Numbered from the stretch's first letter, positions 8,628-18,032 are shown. The stretch is 64,000 nucleotides of DNA from Actinomycetota bacterium (GCA_029850535.1 JARCRU010000029.1:1-64000), one strand, 5' to 3'. Translations and numbers: made by a program. The notes: generated from the letters alone by a model not told the origin.

Positions 8628-11210
8628 GTGAGGCTGCGTTCGTCGCCCTCGCGCACGCCCTTCTTCTCGCGACGTACCGTGAGGAACTCCACTCTCGCCC
8701 TGGCGGGCGTCTCGCTCCTGGCGGCGACGGTGTCGATGTCGCCCTGGCGCACCCCGAGGACCTCGCTGTCGACGATTCCCCTCAACGCCGAAGTCATCAG
8801 TACGAATTGCCCCTGGGTCGCCGAGAGTCTGCACCATAGCGCGACCGCGAGTTCCCTAGCCACCCAGGTCGCCGACCGCATGACGCCGAGCGAACTGGCA
8901 AACTTCGTCGTCCTTCGTCAGCAGGGACCCATCGAGAACATCAACGTGGGCGTGCCGCGACTGTGCATCCCCGCCATCACCCTGATCGACGGCCCCGGCG
9001 GGGTCGGTGGCAATTTGACCGGCGTCACCCAGTTCCCGAGTGAGATCTCCCTCGCGTCGACGTTCAACCCATCGATCACCACCACGGTGGGTAGAGCCAT
9101 GGCCCTAGAGGCATTGCGCAAGGGCTTCGACGTCCTGCAGGCGCCTGACCTGAACCTCGTGCGTTCACCGCTCTCGGGACGGTCATTCGAAACCTACGGT
9201 GAGGATCCCTTCCTCGCGAGCGTCATGGGCGTGGCGGCCGTTGAGGGTATTCAGTCGACGGGCGTGATGGCGCAGGCCAAACACCTGGGGGCCTATACCC
9301 AGGAGAACGCCCGCGCGCGCATCAATCAGGTGGTGTCGCAGCGCGTGATGACCGAGATCTATAACGCACCGTTTCAGGCGGCGGTCACTCAGGCCCACGT
9401 GGCCTCGGTCATGTGCGCCATGGGCTCGCTCAACGGCGTCAACACCTGTTCCACTTCGCAGTTGTACGCCACACTGCGCTCGTGGGGGTTCACGGGCTTC
9501 GTGCGCAGCGACTACGACGCCGTCGTGTCACCCGCGCCGGCCTTTCAGGCGGGCCTGAGTCTGTTGAAGCCCGCGACGGCGGCGCAGGTGACGACATTGA
9601 TGAGCACGGGTCAACTCGCGGCGGCGACCCTTCGTACGGGCGTGCGCAGCGTGCTTACTCAGATGTTCGCCTTCGGACTCGTCGCCCATCCGCGCACGCT
9701 GAACTTGAACGCTCCCGCGACCAATCAGGCGGATCAGACGGTGGCCCTGCAGGCCGCACGCCAGAGCATCGTGTTGCTGAAGAATGCCTCTGGCGTACTG
9801 CCGCTCAGTCCGGCGCTGTCCTCGCTCGCGGTCATCGGGGTGGGAGCGAGCGACGCGGTGGTCACTCGCGGCGGCGGAAGTTCCGGCGTGCACGCCTCGA
9901 GTTTGACGACGCCGTTGGTGGCGTTGCGCTCGCAGTTCCCCCACGCGGCCGTGAGTTACTCCCCGGGCGGGTTGCCCGCCTTGGAATTCGACCCCCTCAA
10001 CGCGGCAGACATCGTTGGGGGTAAGGCGCCACCTTCGGAGGTTCCGGTTCTCACGCCGAGCGAGCCGGGTAAGGCCGACCTCGCGATTGATTACTCCAAG
10101 TCCGTGACGCCCGCAGCGCTCACGGCCACTCGGCCGGGAACGGGCGAGGGCTGGAGCAATTGGGACGTGAGCTTCATCGCGCGCAAGACGGGTACCTACG
10201 TGATCGGTCTGGAGAACATCGGCGACACCTTCTTAACGTTGAACTCCACGACGATCATCGCCGACCGTGGCATTCACGGACCCTACCCGCAGTCAGTGGC
10301 CGTGAACCTGGTGGCCGGCACGAGCTACCAGGTCGTGGCGCGATGGTTCTCCGTCGGGGCGAACTCGACACCTCGCTTCGGCATCGACTTCGTGCAACCC
10401 CAGATCAACGCCGCGGTCGCCGCGGCGAAGAAGGCCGGCGTGGCGGTGGTGTTCGCCAGCGACCTCCTGACCGAGGGCGCCGATATGCCGTCGTTGTCGT
10501 TGCAGGGCAACCTCAACGCGCTCATCGAAGCGGTCGCCGCGGTGAACCCGCGCACCGTGGTGGTGCTCGACACCGGCGGCGCCGTCCTGACGCCGTGGCG
10601 CTCGAAGGTCGCCGCCATCGTCGAGGCGTGGTACCCCGGTCAACAAGGGGCCCAGGCCATTACCCAGGTGCTCAGCGGGGTCATCGACCCCTCGGGACGT
10701 CTGCCCGTGACGATGCCCGCCACCGAAGCGCTGACGCCGACTTCCCAGGTGACGCGTTTCCCGGGGCACAATGGCGTCGTCGACTTCGGCGCATTGAGCG
10801 ACATCGGCTATCGCTGGTACCTGGCGCACGCGGTGACCCCGGCCTACCCCTTCGGCTACGGGCTGAGTTACACCAACTTCACACATTCGCACGTAGTGAT
10901 CGCCCGCCACGGCACGGGTGCCCGGGTCTCACTCGACGTCACCAATACCGGCGCGCGCAAGGGCGTCGACGTCGTTCAGGTGTACGTGAGTTATCCGGCT
11001 ACGGCGGGTGAGCCGCCCCAGCAGTTACGCGCGTTCTCTCGGATCACGTTGGCGTCACGGCAATCGAGCCACGTGGTCATCGACCTGACGCGTAACGACT
11101 TCACGTACGTCAGCGGTGCGACACCGGTGCTGGCGAGCGGCTCGTACGTCGTCAGCGTCGGTACCTCCTCGGCCAGTTTCTTCGCGAGTTCCTCACTCAG
11201 CGTGAAGTAG
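8628..11210 (+). CDS. Secreted glycoside hydrolase family 3 protein (first of pair)
   Basis: An 860-residue exported GH3 enzyme. The N-terminus has an Arg-rich stretch (SRRTVRN) and a hydrophobic segment to about 37, a signal peptide that could be Tat-type. The GH3 (alpha/beta)8 domain follows: DLNLVRSPLSGRSFETYGEDP around 174-193, the K-H pair at 218-219, and the presumed nucleophile Asp295 in RSDYDA. Then come the GH3 C-terminal domain, an inserted PA14-like segment (about 505-585, with WSNWDVSF and TLN) and a fibronectin-III-like tail from about 740. Family members are beta-glucosidases, xylosidases and related enzymes; the substrate is not predictable. The start is GTG without an obvious ribosome site. 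A close paralogue follows directly. Confidence 0.88.
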   Translation: MRLRSSPSRTPFFSRRTVRNSTLALAGVSLLAATVSMSPWRTPRTSLSTIPLNAEVISTNCPWVAESLHHSATASSLATQVADRMTPSELANFVVLRQQGPIENINVGVPRLCIPAITLIDGPGGVGGNLTGVTQFPSEISLASTFNPSITTTVGRAMALEALRKGFDVLQAPDLNLVRSPLSGRSFETYGEDPFLASVMGVAAVEGIQSTGVMAQAKHLGAYTQENARARINQVVSQRVMTEIYNAPFQAAVTQAHVASVMCAMGSLNGVNTCSTSQLYATLRSWGFTGFVRSDYDAVVSPAPAFQAGLSLLKPATAAQVTTLMSTGQLAAATLRTGVRSVLTQMFAFGLVAHPRTLNLNAPATNQADQTVALQAARQSIVLLKNASGVLPLSPALSSLAVIGVGASDAVVTRGGGSSGVHASSLTTPLVALRSQFPHAAVSYSPGGLPALEFDPLNAADIVGGKAPPSEVPVLTPSEPGKADLAIDYSKSVTPAALTATRPGTGEGWSNWDVSFIARKTGTYVIGLENIGDTFLTLNSTTIIADRGIHGPYPQSVAVNLVAGTSYQVVARWFSVGANSTPRFGIDFVQPQINAAVAAAKKAGVAVVFASDLLTEGADMPSLSLQGNLNALIEAVAAVNPRTVVVLDTGGAVLTPWRSKVAAIVEAWYPGQQGAQAITQVLSGVIDPSGRLPVTMPATEALTPTSQVTRFPGHNGVVDFGALSDIGYRWYLAHAVTPAYPFGYGLSYTNFTHSHVVIARHGTGARVSLDVTNTGARKGVDVVQVYVSYPATAGEPPQQLRAFSRITLASRQSSHVVIDLTRNDFTYVSGATPVLASGSYVVSVGTSSASFFASSSLSVK

Positions 11211-11228
11211 GACGCCACGGCGTAGCGG

Positions 11229-11248
11229 CGCTCGCTGTCGGGCGAGCG
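11229..11248 (+). terminator. Stem-loop after first GH3 gene
   Basis: CGCTCGC (11229-11235) pairs perfectly with GCGAGCG (11242-11248) across a 6-nt loop, starting 19 nt after the GH3 stop codon. No U-tract follows, so it is at best a weak intrinsic terminator or an mRNA-stabilising hairpin. Confidence 0.4.
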
Positions 11249-11265
11249 TCGTTCAACATGGAAAA

Positions 11266-11295
11266 TTCTTAATTGTTGTCGTGTAATTTCTTAAT
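11266..11295. promoter_or_regulatory. Direct repeat TTCTTAAT, 22-bp spacing
   Basis: The octamer TTCTTAAT occurs at 11266-11273 and 11288-11295, an exact repeat two helical turns apart, in an AT-rich patch that stands out in this GC-rich stretch. It lies about 90 nt upstream of the second GH3 gene. The spacing is what a dimeric regulator on one DNA face would use; no known regulator is recognised. Confidence 0.35.
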
Positions 11296-11380
11296 CTTTG
11301 CGGTCAAGACTGGGATACGTTGGACTACTCGTGAGTCTGACCCCACGTCCTTGAAATTGAACGAATAAGAGAGCCGACTC

Positions 11381-13927
11381 GTGAAAATGCTTTTTCGTCG
11401 ACCGACGCGCCCCTCGGGGCGCATTCTGGGCTCCCTCCTCGCCGTCGTCGCACTGGTGGGGGCGAGCCTCACCGCGGTGACGGACGCGCCGGCGAACGCC
11501 ACGAGCACCACCGCGCCGACGCCGCGTTGCCCCTGGATCCGCGAGAACATCCAGCACAGTGCGACCGCGGAGCACATGGCCCAACAAGTGGTGCAACAGA
11601 TGACGCCCAGCGAGCTGGCGAACTTCGTGGTCCTGCACGCCGCCTCGGGAGTGGAGAACTTCAACGTCGGCGTGCCGCGGCTGTGCATCCCCTCGCTCAC
11701 GCTGGTGGACGGTCCCTCGGGAGTGGGCAACAGCACCCTGGGCGTGACGCAGTTCCCCAGTGAACTCGCGGTGGCGGCCAGTTTCAACCCCCTCGTCGCG
11801 CGCCAGGTCGGCTTCGCCATGGCGCAAGAGGCCCTCACGAAAGGGTACGACGTCCTGCAGGCGCCCGACCTGAACCTGGTGCGCACGCCCCTGAGCGGGC
11901 GAGCCTTCGAGACCTACGGTGAGGATCCCTTCCTCGCCAGCGTCATGGGCGTGGCGGCCATCGAGGGCATCCAGTCCACGGGCGTGATGGCCCAGGCCAA
12001 GCACTTTTCGGCGTACACCCAAGAGAACGGCCGTGCCCGTCTCAATCAAATCGTCTCTCATCGGGTGCTCACCGAGGTCTACAACGCGCCCTTCTACGCC
12101 GCGGTCACCCAAGCTCACGTCGCCTCGGTGATGTGCGCGATGGGCATGATCGACGGCGTCAACACCTGTTCGAATCGCTGGCTCTATCACACGCTACGTT
12201 CGTGGGGTTTTCGCGGCTACGTCCGTAGCGACTACAACGCGGTCACCACGCCGGCACCGGCACTCGCGGCGGGCATGAGTCTGGTCAAGCCCGCGACGAC
12301 GTCGACGGTGCTCAGCGCCCTGTCCGCGGGACACCTGCGACTGCGCTCGCTGCGCAGTGCGGTCGCTTCGGTGCTGACGGCGATGTTCTCCTTCGGGCTG
12401 GTCCTGCACCCGCGCTACATCGCACTCACCACCCCGGCCACCTCCGCGAGCCACGCCCTCGTGGCGCTGCGCGCGGAACGCCAGGGCATCGTCTTATTGA
12501 AGAACCTCAACCAGGTGCTGCCCCTGCGCACCTCGTCGTCGGTCGCGGTGATCGGCATCGACGCGAACCAGGGCATCGTCTCGCGCGGCGGCGGTAGTTC
12601 CGGGGTGCACGCGTCCTCCCTCGAAACGCCCCTCGCCGCCCTGCGCAAGTTGCTGCCCCATACCGCGGTGATCTACCGGCCCGGCAGCCTCAGCGGCCTG
12701 GAGTTCAACCCGCTCAAGAGCGTCGACGTGCTCGCGGGCAAGGCCCCACCGGCCGAAGCCTTCGACTACCTGCACCTGAAGTTGGGCGCGGGCGACGTGG
12801 CCCTGGCCTACGCCAAGGCCGTCACACCCGCGGCGCTGACCGCCACGGTTCCGGGGCACGGGGCGGGTTGGAGCAATTGGGACGTCACCTTCAAGGCCGA
12901 GAGGTCGGGCACGTACGTGCTGGGCCTGGTGGACTACGGCGACACGTGGCTCTCGCTCAACGGTCACGTGATCCTCGCCGACCGTGGACTGCACGGCCCC
13001 TACCCCCAGTCCACCTCGATCCGGCTGGTGGCGGGGCGTAGCTACACGGTGGTGGCGCAGTGGTTCGCCCTGGGTGCGAAGAACACCCCGGGCTTCGGCA
13101 TCGACTACGTGCAGCCCCAGATCGACGCAGCCGTGGCGGCCGCGCGGCGCGCCCACACCGCGGTGGTCTTCGCTGGCAACATCCTCACCGAGGGGGCGGA
13201 CCTCACCTCGCTCTGGCTCCAGAGTGACCTCAACGTCCTCATCGACGCGGTGGCCGCGGTGAATCCGCGCACCGTGGTGGTGCTGACCACGGGTGGGCCC
13301 GTGGTGATGCCCTGGCGCACGAAGGTCGCGGGGATCGTCGAGGCCTGGTACGGGGGTCAGATGGTCGGACCGGCGCTCGCCCAGGTCCTCACCGGCGCCG
13401 TCGATCCGTCGGGCCGTCTGCCGGTGAGCTTCCCCGCCACGGCGGCACAGACCCCCGCGTCGTCGACGAGCCAGTTCCCCGGTCGCGACGGCGTCGTGCA
13501 CTTCGGTGGTCTCAGCGCCATCGGGTACCGCTGGTACCAGTCGCACGCGGTGACCCCGGCCTTCCCCTTCGGCTACGGGCTGAGCTACACGACGTTCGCG
13601 TGGTCGAACATCAGAGTCACCCGCGCGGGTTCGGGCGTGAACGTGGCGCTGCGCATCACCAACACCGGCGCGCGCGCGGGCGTCGACGTGGCCCAGGTGT
13701 ACGTGGCCTACCCCAGTGGACTCGGCGAGCCCCCCGAGCAGTTACGCGGTATCGGGCGCGTCGACCTGGCGCCCGGTGCGTCCAAGGACGTCGTGATCAA
13801 CCTGCCCGCGAGCGCCTTCACCTACGACAACGGACACGCCGTGGTGGTCGCGAACGGCACCTTCCAGGTCAGCGTGGCGACCGACTCGGCGAATCTCGTG
13901 GCCACTCAGTCGCTCAGCGTGAAGTGA
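11381..13927 (+). CDS. Secreted glycoside hydrolase family 3 protein (second of pair)
   Basis: 848 residues, a tandem paralogue of the preceding gene with the same architecture and long identical stretches (for example around FETYGEDPFLASVMGVAA). A signal peptide ends near residue 40 (ANA before TSTT). The GH3 barrel has K-H-F at 207-209 and the presumed nucleophile Asp284 in RSDYNA. The C-terminal GH3 domain is interrupted by a PA14-like segment at about 495-575 and followed by an Fn3-like tail. The start is GTG 11381 (ATG 11387 possible), with AGAGAG 10 nt upstream. Differences from its twin around the nucleophile (RSDYNA versus RSDYDA) and in the PA14-like segment suggest related but not identical substrates. 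Confidence 0.88.
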   Translation: MKMLFRRPTRPSGRILGSLLAVVALVGASLTAVTDAPANATSTTAPTPRCPWIRENIQHSATAEHMAQQVVQQMTPSELANFVVLHAASGVENFNVGVPRLCIPSLTLVDGPSGVGNSTLGVTQFPSELAVAASFNPLVARQVGFAMAQEALTKGYDVLQAPDLNLVRTPLSGRAFETYGEDPFLASVMGVAAIEGIQSTGVMAQAKHFSAYTQENGRARLNQIVSHRVLTEVYNAPFYAAVTQAHVASVMCAMGMIDGVNTCSNRWLYHTLRSWGFRGYVRSDYNAVTTPAPALAAGMSLVKPATTSTVLSALSAGHLRLRSLRSAVASVLTAMFSFGLVLHPRYIALTTPATSASHALVALRAERQGIVLLKNLNQVLPLRTSSSVAVIGIDANQGIVSRGGGSSGVHASSLETPLAALRKLLPHTAVIYRPGSLSGLEFNPLKSVDVLAGKAPPAEAFDYLHLKLGAGDVALAYAKAVTPAALTATVPGHGAGWSNWDVTFKAERSGTYVLGLVDYGDTWLSLNGHVILADRGLHGPYPQSTSIRLVAGRSYTVVAQWFALGAKNTPGFGIDYVQPQIDAAVAAARRAHTAVVFAGNILTEGADLTSLWLQSDLNVLIDAVAAVNPRTVVVLTTGGPVVMPWRTKVAGIVEAWYGGQMVGPALAQVLTGAVDPSGRLPVSFPATAAQTPASSTSQFPGRDGVVHFGGLSAIGYRWYQSHAVTPAFPFGYGLSYTTFAWSNIRVTRAGSGVNVALRITNTGARAGVDVAQVYVAYPSGLGEPPEQLRGIGRVDLAPGASKDVVINLPASAFTYDNGHAVVVANGTFQVSVATDSANLVATQSLSVK

Positions 13928-13933
13928 CCCGCG

Positions 13934-13973
13934 CCGCGCCGCGACCCGGGGCTACGGGGTGCGCGCGGCGCGG
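13934..13973 (+). terminator. GC-rich hairpin between GH3 pair and leuS
   Basis: CCGCGCCGCG (13934-13943) pairs perfectly with CGCGGCGCGG (13964-13973), with a further ACCC/GGGT pairing inside. It starts 6 nt after the GH3 stop and ends 4 nt before the leuS -10 box. No T-tract follows. It probably insulates leuS from readthrough. Confidence 0.5.
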
Positions 13974-13977
13974 TCCC

Positions 13978-13983
13978 TAAACT
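13978..13983 (+). promoter_or_regulatory. -10 box of a probable leaderless leuS promoter
   Basis: TAAACT (TANNNT class) ends exactly 6 nt before the leuS ATG, so transcription would begin at or next to the start codon. A GAGGGG stretch touches the ATG directly and is too close to act as a ribosome site. Confidence 0.55.
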
Positions 13984-13989
13984 GAGGGG

Positions 13990-16458
13990 ATGGCCCGCCC
14001 CTTTGACGTGAGTGCAGTAGAGAAGAAATGGCAAGCCCGCTGGCTCGACGAGGGGACCTACGAGGTCGACAACGACGACGAGCGCGAGCGCTTCTTCGCG
14101 CTGTGCATGTACCCCTACCCCTCGGGCACCGCACACCAGGGACACATCCGCAACTACACCTTCGGCGACCTGGTGGTGCGATATCAGACCATGCGTGGCA
14201 AGGCGGTGTTGACGCCCTTCGGCTTCGACTCCTTCGGCCTGCCCGCCGAGAACGCCGCCATCAAGGCCGGCAGCCACCCGCGCCTGTTCACCGACGCGCG
14301 CATGGGCGAACTCAAGTCCTCGGTGCGCCGTCTGGGCGCCGTCTACGACTGGCGCCGCGAGGTGTTCAGCCACGACCCGAACTACATGAAGTGGGCCCAG
14401 GCGATCTTCCTCGAGTTCTTCAAGGCCGGCCTGGCGTATCGCGCCGAGGCGCCGGTCAACTGGTGCCCCGGGTGCGCCACGGTGCTGGCGAACGAGCAGG
14501 TGAACGCGGACGGGACCTGCGACCGTTCCGGGGACCTGGTGCAGCGGCGCAACCTCGAGCAGTGGTTCTTCAAGATCACCGACTACGCCGAGGAACTGTT
14601 GAACGACATCGACACCCTCGAGTGGCCCGAGCGGGTCAAGACCATGCAGCGCAACTGGATCGGACGCAGCGAGGGCGTGGAGTTCGACCTGCCCCTGGCC
14701 TTTGATCCGAGCCGGGCGCTGCGCGTCTTCACCACGCGCCCCGACACGGGATTCGGCGTGACCTACGCGGTGGTGGCCCCCGAGCACCCGATGCTCGCGG
14801 AGCTGGTGACCGAGGACGAGCGCGAGGGCGTGGAGCGACTGATCGAGCGCGCGAGCCAGGCCAGCGAACTCGAGCGCACCGCGTCCTCGGACGCGGGCGC
14901 GGGGCTGGACAAGCGCGGCGCCTTCACCGGCAGCTTCGTGATCAACCCCTTCAGCGGCGAGTCGGTGCCGGTCTACGTCGCCGACTACGTGCTGGGTACC
15001 TACGGCACCGGCGCCATCATGGCGGTGCCGGCCGAGGACGAGCGCGACTTCGCCTTCGCCCAGGTGCACGGGCTGAGCGTGGTGCGCACCATCGAGCCAC
15101 CCGCGGGCCACGGCGAGGGTCCCTACTCCGGTGAGGGCACCCACATCAACTCGGGATTCATGGACGGCATGGACGTGGCGCACGCCAAGGAGGCGGCCGC
15201 CGCGTTCTTGGAGGAGCACGCTAAGGGCGTGCGCAAGGTGAACTACCGCCTGCGCGACTGGCTGGTCTCGCGCCAGCGCTTCTGGGGCTGTCCGATCCCG
15301 ATCGTCTACTGCGACGTCGACGGCATCGTGCCGGTGCCGGTCGAGCAGTTGCCCGTCCTGGCTCCCGACGACGTGGTGATGGACAAGTCGGGTCAGTCGC
15401 CCCTAGCCACCCACGAGGGCTTTCGCAACACCACCTGTCCCACCTGCGGGCGTCCGGCCCGGCGCGAGGCCGACACGATGGACACCTTCACCGACTCCTC
15501 GTGGTACTTCTTGCGCTACGCAGACCCCTTCACGGCCGATCGCGCCTTCGATCCCGCCCAGGTGGCCAAGTGGATGCCGGTGGACCAGTACATCGGGGGC
15601 ATCGAGCACGCCATCTTGCACCTGCTCTACGCGCGCTTCTACCTCAAGGCCCTCGTCGACATCGGCCTGGCGCCGGGACTGGCGCGCGAGCCCTTCAAGC
15701 GTCTCTTCACCCAGGGCATGATCCGCCTCGACGGCTCCAAGATGTCTAAGTCTAAGGGCAACCTGATCGCGCCCGAGAAGTACTACGACACCGTCGGGGC
15801 CGACGGACTGCGCCTCTTTCACCTCTTCGTGGGTCCTCCGGCCGACGACGTCGACTGGACCGCCCAGACCGAGGACATCATCGAGGGGTGCGCGCGCTTC
15901 CTCGACCGTATCTATCGCCTGAGCCACTACGACGAGTGCTTCTTCCACGAGGACGAGACCCCCGACGACCTCGAGGTGCGCCGCGAGGTGCACCGCGCCA
16001 TCGCCAAGGTCAGCGCCGACTTGGAGGCCTGGAGCTACAACACCGCGGTGGCGGCGTTGATGGAGTTGCTCAACACGATCTCGAAGTGGGCGCGTCGCGC
16101 CGAGGGCGCGCACCGCTCCACCCTCGACGAGTCGCTCGACGTGCTGCTGCGTCTGCTCGCCCCCATGGCGCCGCACCTCAGCGCCGAGCTCTGGGAGCAG
16201 CGCCACCCCGGCGAGGCGGGCGTGCACGCCCAGTCCTGGCCGGTGGCCGACCCCGCGCTGGTCGCGCGCTCGAGCGTCGTCATGGTCGTGCAGGTCAACG
16301 GCAAGGTGCGCGCTCGACTCGACGTGTCCCCCGAGGTCTCCGAGGACGACGCGACGTCGGCGGCGCTGGCGAGTGCGGAGGTGCAGAAGTTCCTCGCCGG
16401 CGCGACGCCCCAACGGGTCGTGGCGCGACCGCCGCGGCTCGTGAACATCATCCTGTGA
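13990..16458 (+). CDS. leuS: Leucyl-tRNA synthetase
   Basis: Charges tRNA-Leu with leucine in the cytosol. At 822 residues it is the usual bacterial length. The class I signatures are clear: the HIGH-type motif in PYPSGTAHQGHIRNY (42-56) and KMSKS at 584-588. The connective CP1 editing domain lies between, with TTRPDTGFGVTYAVVAPEH at its start and TGSFVINPFSGE and DERDFAFA later. The zinc-type cysteines CPGC (about 159-162) are present. The C-terminal domain ends with VNGKVRARLDVS. Its stop overlaps the start of the downstream metallopeptidase by one base. The start is ATG 13990, probably leaderless. Confidence 0.98.
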   Translation: MARPFDVSAVEKKWQARWLDEGTYEVDNDDERERFFALCMYPYPSGTAHQGHIRNYTFGDLVVRYQTMRGKAVLTPFGFDSFGLPAENAAIKAGSHPRLFTDARMGELKSSVRRLGAVYDWRREVFSHDPNYMKWAQAIFLEFFKAGLAYRAEAPVNWCPGCATVLANEQVNADGTCDRSGDLVQRRNLEQWFFKITDYAEELLNDIDTLEWPERVKTMQRNWIGRSEGVEFDLPLAFDPSRALRVFTTRPDTGFGVTYAVVAPEHPMLAELVTEDEREGVERLIERASQASELERTASSDAGAGLDKRGAFTGSFVINPFSGESVPVYVADYVLGTYGTGAIMAVPAEDERDFAFAQVHGLSVVRTIEPPAGHGEGPYSGEGTHINSGFMDGMDVAHAKEAAAAFLEEHAKGVRKVNYRLRDWLVSRQRFWGCPIPIVYCDVDGIVPVPVEQLPVLAPDDVVMDKSGQSPLATHEGFRNTTCPTCGRPARREADTMDTFTDSSWYFLRYADPFTADRAFDPAQVAKWMPVDQYIGGIEHAILHLLYARFYLKALVDIGLAPGLAREPFKRLFTQGMIRLDGSKMSKSKGNLIAPEKYYDTVGADGLRLFHLFVGPPADDVDWTAQTEDIIEGCARFLDRIYRLSHYDECFFHEDETPDDLEVRREVHRAIAKVSADLEAWSYNTAVAALMELLNTISKWARRAEGAHRSTLDESLDVLLRLLAPMAPHLSAELWEQRHPGEAGVHAQSWPVADPALVARSSVVMVVQVNGKVRARLDVSPEVSEDDATSAALASAEVQKFLAGATPQRVVARPPRLVNIIL

Positions 16459-17054
16459 TGGCTCAGGGCTCCTCGGTCTACGTCGAGCCGCCGCGCTTTG
16501 ACCGGCCCGAGGTGGAGGTGCGCGCCTCGAGCAAACGCAAGAAGACCGGCACCGCGCACTGGTCGGGCAGTCGCATCGTGGTGCAGATCCCCGCTCGACT
16601 GAAGGGGCGCGAGCGCGTGCGTTTCGTCGACGAACTCGTCGAGCGACTGCTCAGTCAGCGTCCCCAGAACGCGGCGGGCGACGCCTCACTGGAGGAACGC
16701 GCGCGGGTGCTGGCCGAGCTCTACCTCGACGGGGTCGAGGCGGCCTCGGTGCGGTGGGTCGCCAATCAGCGTCGGCGCTGGGCCTCGTGCTCGCCGGCGA
16801 GTCGCGAGATCCGCGTGTCGAGTCGACTGCGTCAGTGCCCCGAGTGGGTCATCGACGCGGTGCTGGTGCACGAACTCGCCCACCTCCTCGAGGCGGACCA
16901 CTCGGCGGCCTTCTACGAACTGGCGAACCGACACCCGCGCCAGGGGGAGTGCGCGCTGTTCCTCGAGGGCTTCGCGTTGGGGCTGGGACTGCGCATCGAG
17001 GACGTCGACGTCGACGGGGCGCTCGACGCGCTCGACGCGGTCGCGGTGGACTGA
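16458..17054 (+). CDS. YgjP-type (DUF45/M48-like) metallopeptidase
   Basis: 198 residues. The zinc-binding HELAH motif near residue 139 is followed by the downstream HSAAFYELANRHP segment, and RRWASCSPASREIRVSSRL precedes it. This arrangement defines the YgjP/DUF45 family of predicted metallopeptidases; its physiological substrate is not established. The start ATG 16458 shares its A with the leuS TGA stop, so it is probably translated from the leuS mRNA. The frame is open much further upstream, inside leuS, but that part is out-of-frame leuS sequence. The C-terminus is acidic and repetitive (DVDVDGALDALDAVAVD). Confidence 0.85.
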   Translation: MAQGSSVYVEPPRFDRPEVEVRASSKRKKTGTAHWSGSRIVVQIPARLKGRERVRFVDELVERLLSQRPQNAAGDASLEERARVLAELYLDGVEAASVRWVANQRRRWASCSPASREIRVSSRLRQCPEWVIDAVLVHELAHLLEADHSAAFYELANRHPRQGECALFLEGFALGLGLRIEDVDVDGALDALDAVAVD

Positions 17055-17065
17055 ACTCCGGCGAC

Positions 17066-17944
17066 CTAGCCTTCGCCGCGCAGGAACTTCTCGAGCTCGG
17101 CGGCGAGTTCGTCACCGCTGGGCACGTCGTCGCCCAGGGAGTTGCCCTCGCTCTCGTCGGTCACTTCCTCGAGTTGTTCGACCATCGAGGTGTGCTCGGG
17201 GTTGTTGGTCACCAGTTCATCCACGCGCAGGCGCGCCTCGTCGGCGGCGGCGCGCAGCACGCTGGCGTCCAGGGTCAGTCCCGCGATGCGCGCGAGCCCC
17301 TCGATCAAGGACGCGGCCGCCTGGGGGTAGGGCATGGAGGCCACGTAGTGCGGCACCCGGGCCCACAGGGTGAGCACATCCACGTCCACGTCGGCGAAAC
17401 CCAGCTCGAGGGCCGAGGAGATCCCCGCGGGCACTTCGAGTTCACCCGCGACCGTGCCCACGAGGGGCAGGAGGTTGGCGCTGGCCTCGGGGGCGGTGCC
17501 GATTACGCGCACCGGGCGGGTGTGGGGGGTCGGGGCGGGGAAGGAGCCCAGTCCGATCACCAGTCGCACGTCGAAGCGCAGGGCGGCGTCGGTGACGGCC
17601 TCGACGAAGTCGCTCCAGTGAAAGTCCGGCTCGGGTCCGAGGAGGAAGATCATGTCGGCCCCGTCGCCGTCGCGGCCGTAGCGCAACTGGATCTCGGGCC
17701 ACGTGAGTTCGGTGGTCACGCCGTCGACGATGCGCGCGACGGGTCGGCGCGCGCGCTGATCGATGAAGTACTCGGTGTCGAAGGTCGCGAGGGTCTCGGT
17801 GGGGATCGAGGTGAGCAGCGTGCTCATCGCGGTGCTCGCGCCCAGACCCGCGTCGATCCAGCCCTCGAGGGCGTAGACCAGGACGGGCTCGTTGAGTTCG
17901 GGGTCGGCCAGGAAGATGATGCGTTCGAAGTTGTCGTCGTCCAT
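17066..17944 (-). CDS. PAC2 family protein
   Basis: A 292-residue protein of the PAC2 family (proteasome assembly chaperone 2-like; common and conserved in Actinobacteria, function undefined). Recognised by EPVLVYALEGWIDAG at the N-terminus, FLLGPEPDFHW, RPVRVIGTAPE and the C-terminal acidic tail. The frame extends to a GTG at 18019, but I prefer ATG 17944: GGGAG lies 6 nt upstream and the conserved region starts right after it. The tail from about 245 is helical and rich in Glu/Asp. It is convergent with the metallopeptidase gene (11-nt gap) and divergent from the folP-like gene. Confidence 0.82.
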   Translation of the reverse strand: MDDDNFERIIFLADPELNEPVLVYALEGWIDAGLGASTAMSTLLTSIPTETLATFDTEYFIDQRARRPVARIVDGVTTELTWPEIQLRYGRDGDGADMIFLLGPEPDFHWSDFVEAVTDAALRFDVRLVIGLGSFPAPTPHTRPVRVIGTAPEASANLLPLVGTVAGELEVPAGISSALELGFADVDVDVLTLWARVPHYVASMPYPQAAASLIEGLARIAGLTLDASVLRAAADEARLRVDELVTNNPEHTSMVEQLEEVTDESEGNSLGDDVPSGDELAAELEKFLRGEG

Positions 17945-18032
17945 TAGCGCTCCCGGGGCGCGCCCGACGGGGGTCGCGCGCGCGAGACGGGGACCGGAGG
18001 ACAAATGTGCGTAACCCACTTCATAGGTACTC

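Noticed and set aside
13906..15219. 437-codon open frame antisense to leuS
   Set aside because: GC-rich third positions leave antisense frames open; composition is Arg/Gly/His-rich without domain signal, and leuS is certain on the other strand.
16035..16413. Minus-strand frames over the 3' end of leuS
   Set aside because: Shadows only; the sense-strand LeuRS C-terminal domain is intact.
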